Assembly: GCA_016934595.1 (NCBI GenBank)
Contig: JAFGSM010000170.1
Coordinates: forward strand, 1 to 32,424
Source of the DNA: a bacterium
Lineage (GTDB): Bacteria; SZUA-182; DTGQ01; JAFGSM01
Direction: 5' to 3'
Length of the DNA: 32,424 bases
Positions 32,270 through 32,424 of this stretch are shown here, in pieces. The number at the start of each line of letters is the position of its first letter. The first letter of the stretch is position 1. Made by a program: the position numbers and the translations under genes. The notes beneath the pieces were generated by a model. The model was not told the DNA's origin and did no database searches. It saw only the letters and a program-made list of their open reading frames with translations.

Positions 32270-32424
32270 ATATCTACAGTGTCAGTGATAAGTAGCCAAA
32301 GGGATATTTTTGAGAAGCTTTGTGATTTGAAGTATCTCCAGGGTAATTTTATTCTATCCAAATTTCATAAAAAATTCAGGAGGTTATTTAAAAAAGTGGA
32401 CAATCTCTCGTCTATTTGATACAA

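Larger units (their letters stand above)
31920..32424. other. Intergenic region upstream of the sigma gene
   Basis: About 505 AT-rich bases lie to the window edge. They must contain the promoter of the sigma gene, but I find no convincing ECF -35/-10 pair. Two small inverted repeats lie close to the start codon and a 13-base-pair hairpin lies at 32234-32269. A 64-codon plus-strand frame (32225-32419) has no recognisable domain and begins within that hairpin, so I do not call it a gene. Confidence 0.55.

Noticed and set aside
32225-32419. 64-codon plus-strand frame at the right edge
   Set aside because: Its start overlaps the 32234-32269 hairpin, there is no convincing Shine-Dalgarno sequence and no recognised domain.

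Overview
The window looks like a chromosomal segment of a Gram-negative, diderm bacterium. Evidence is the Kdo (LPS core) pathway genes kdsA, kdsD and kdsC, several lipoproteins, outer-membrane barrels ending in Phe, and an ECF sigma/anti-sigma pair. The merR-tRNA-Pro pair, the pyrG-kdsA-kds cluster, a sulfatase fused to many TPRs and abundant GTCATTCCG-type palindromic repeats resemble Desulfobacterota (former Deltaproteobacteria) or a neighbouring phylum. This placement is inference; no rRNA or other decisive marker is present. Starts are mixed ATG/GTG/TTG, and several genes are coupled by ATGA or GTGA overlaps.

Layout. (1) 166-7292, minus strand: pyrG, kdsA, a CsgG-like/degenerate-FGE protein, kdsD, kdsC, a SPOR-domain membrane protein, a MerR regulator and tRNA-Pro(GGG). 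The metabolic core makes CTP and Kdo for LPS. (2) 7293-8129: 837 bases, AT-rich and without a convincing gene apart from a leader carrying a 12-codon ORF and repeated GGAGGTGGT segments. It precedes a secreted Gly/Tyr-repeat protein (8130-8618) and a shared terminator. (3) 8682-11552, minus: sulfatase-like lipoprotein with about 14 TPRs. (4) 11846-13473, plus: two translationally coupled paralogous membrane methyltransferase-like (ICMT/PEMT family) proteins. (5) 13515-21456, minus: hisS with an unusual in-frame insertion, a hypothetical protein, a BON lipoprotein, a zinc-ribbon membrane protein, a propeller-FN3-barrel surface protein, cytidine deaminase, a lipoate/octanoate transferase, decayed gene fragments and an FmdB-type zinc ribbon. 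(6) 21750-31919, minus: a seven-gene cluster of ECF sigma factor, zf-HC2 anti-sigma, CHAT protease-like/TM/CsgG-like protein, CsgG/FlgT-like lipoprotein, two secreted proteins and an outer-membrane barrel.

The cluster in (6) is the most interesting part. It reads as a self-regulated envelope module: a cytoplasmic caspase-like (CHAT) domain with intact His/Cys is tethered through one membrane helix to a periplasmic CsgG-like domain. It is encoded next to a matching CsgG-like lipoprotein and exported partners, under its own sigma/anti-sigma pair. No function has been shown; signalling by proteolysis is an inference from architecture.

A second theme is repeats. Double-hairpin elements occur in intergenic DNA (11706-11825, 19832-19905, 21610-21743, 28265-28338). 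Similar palindromic DNA appears to have inserted in frame inside one coding region, and a separate duplicated segment lies inside hisS.
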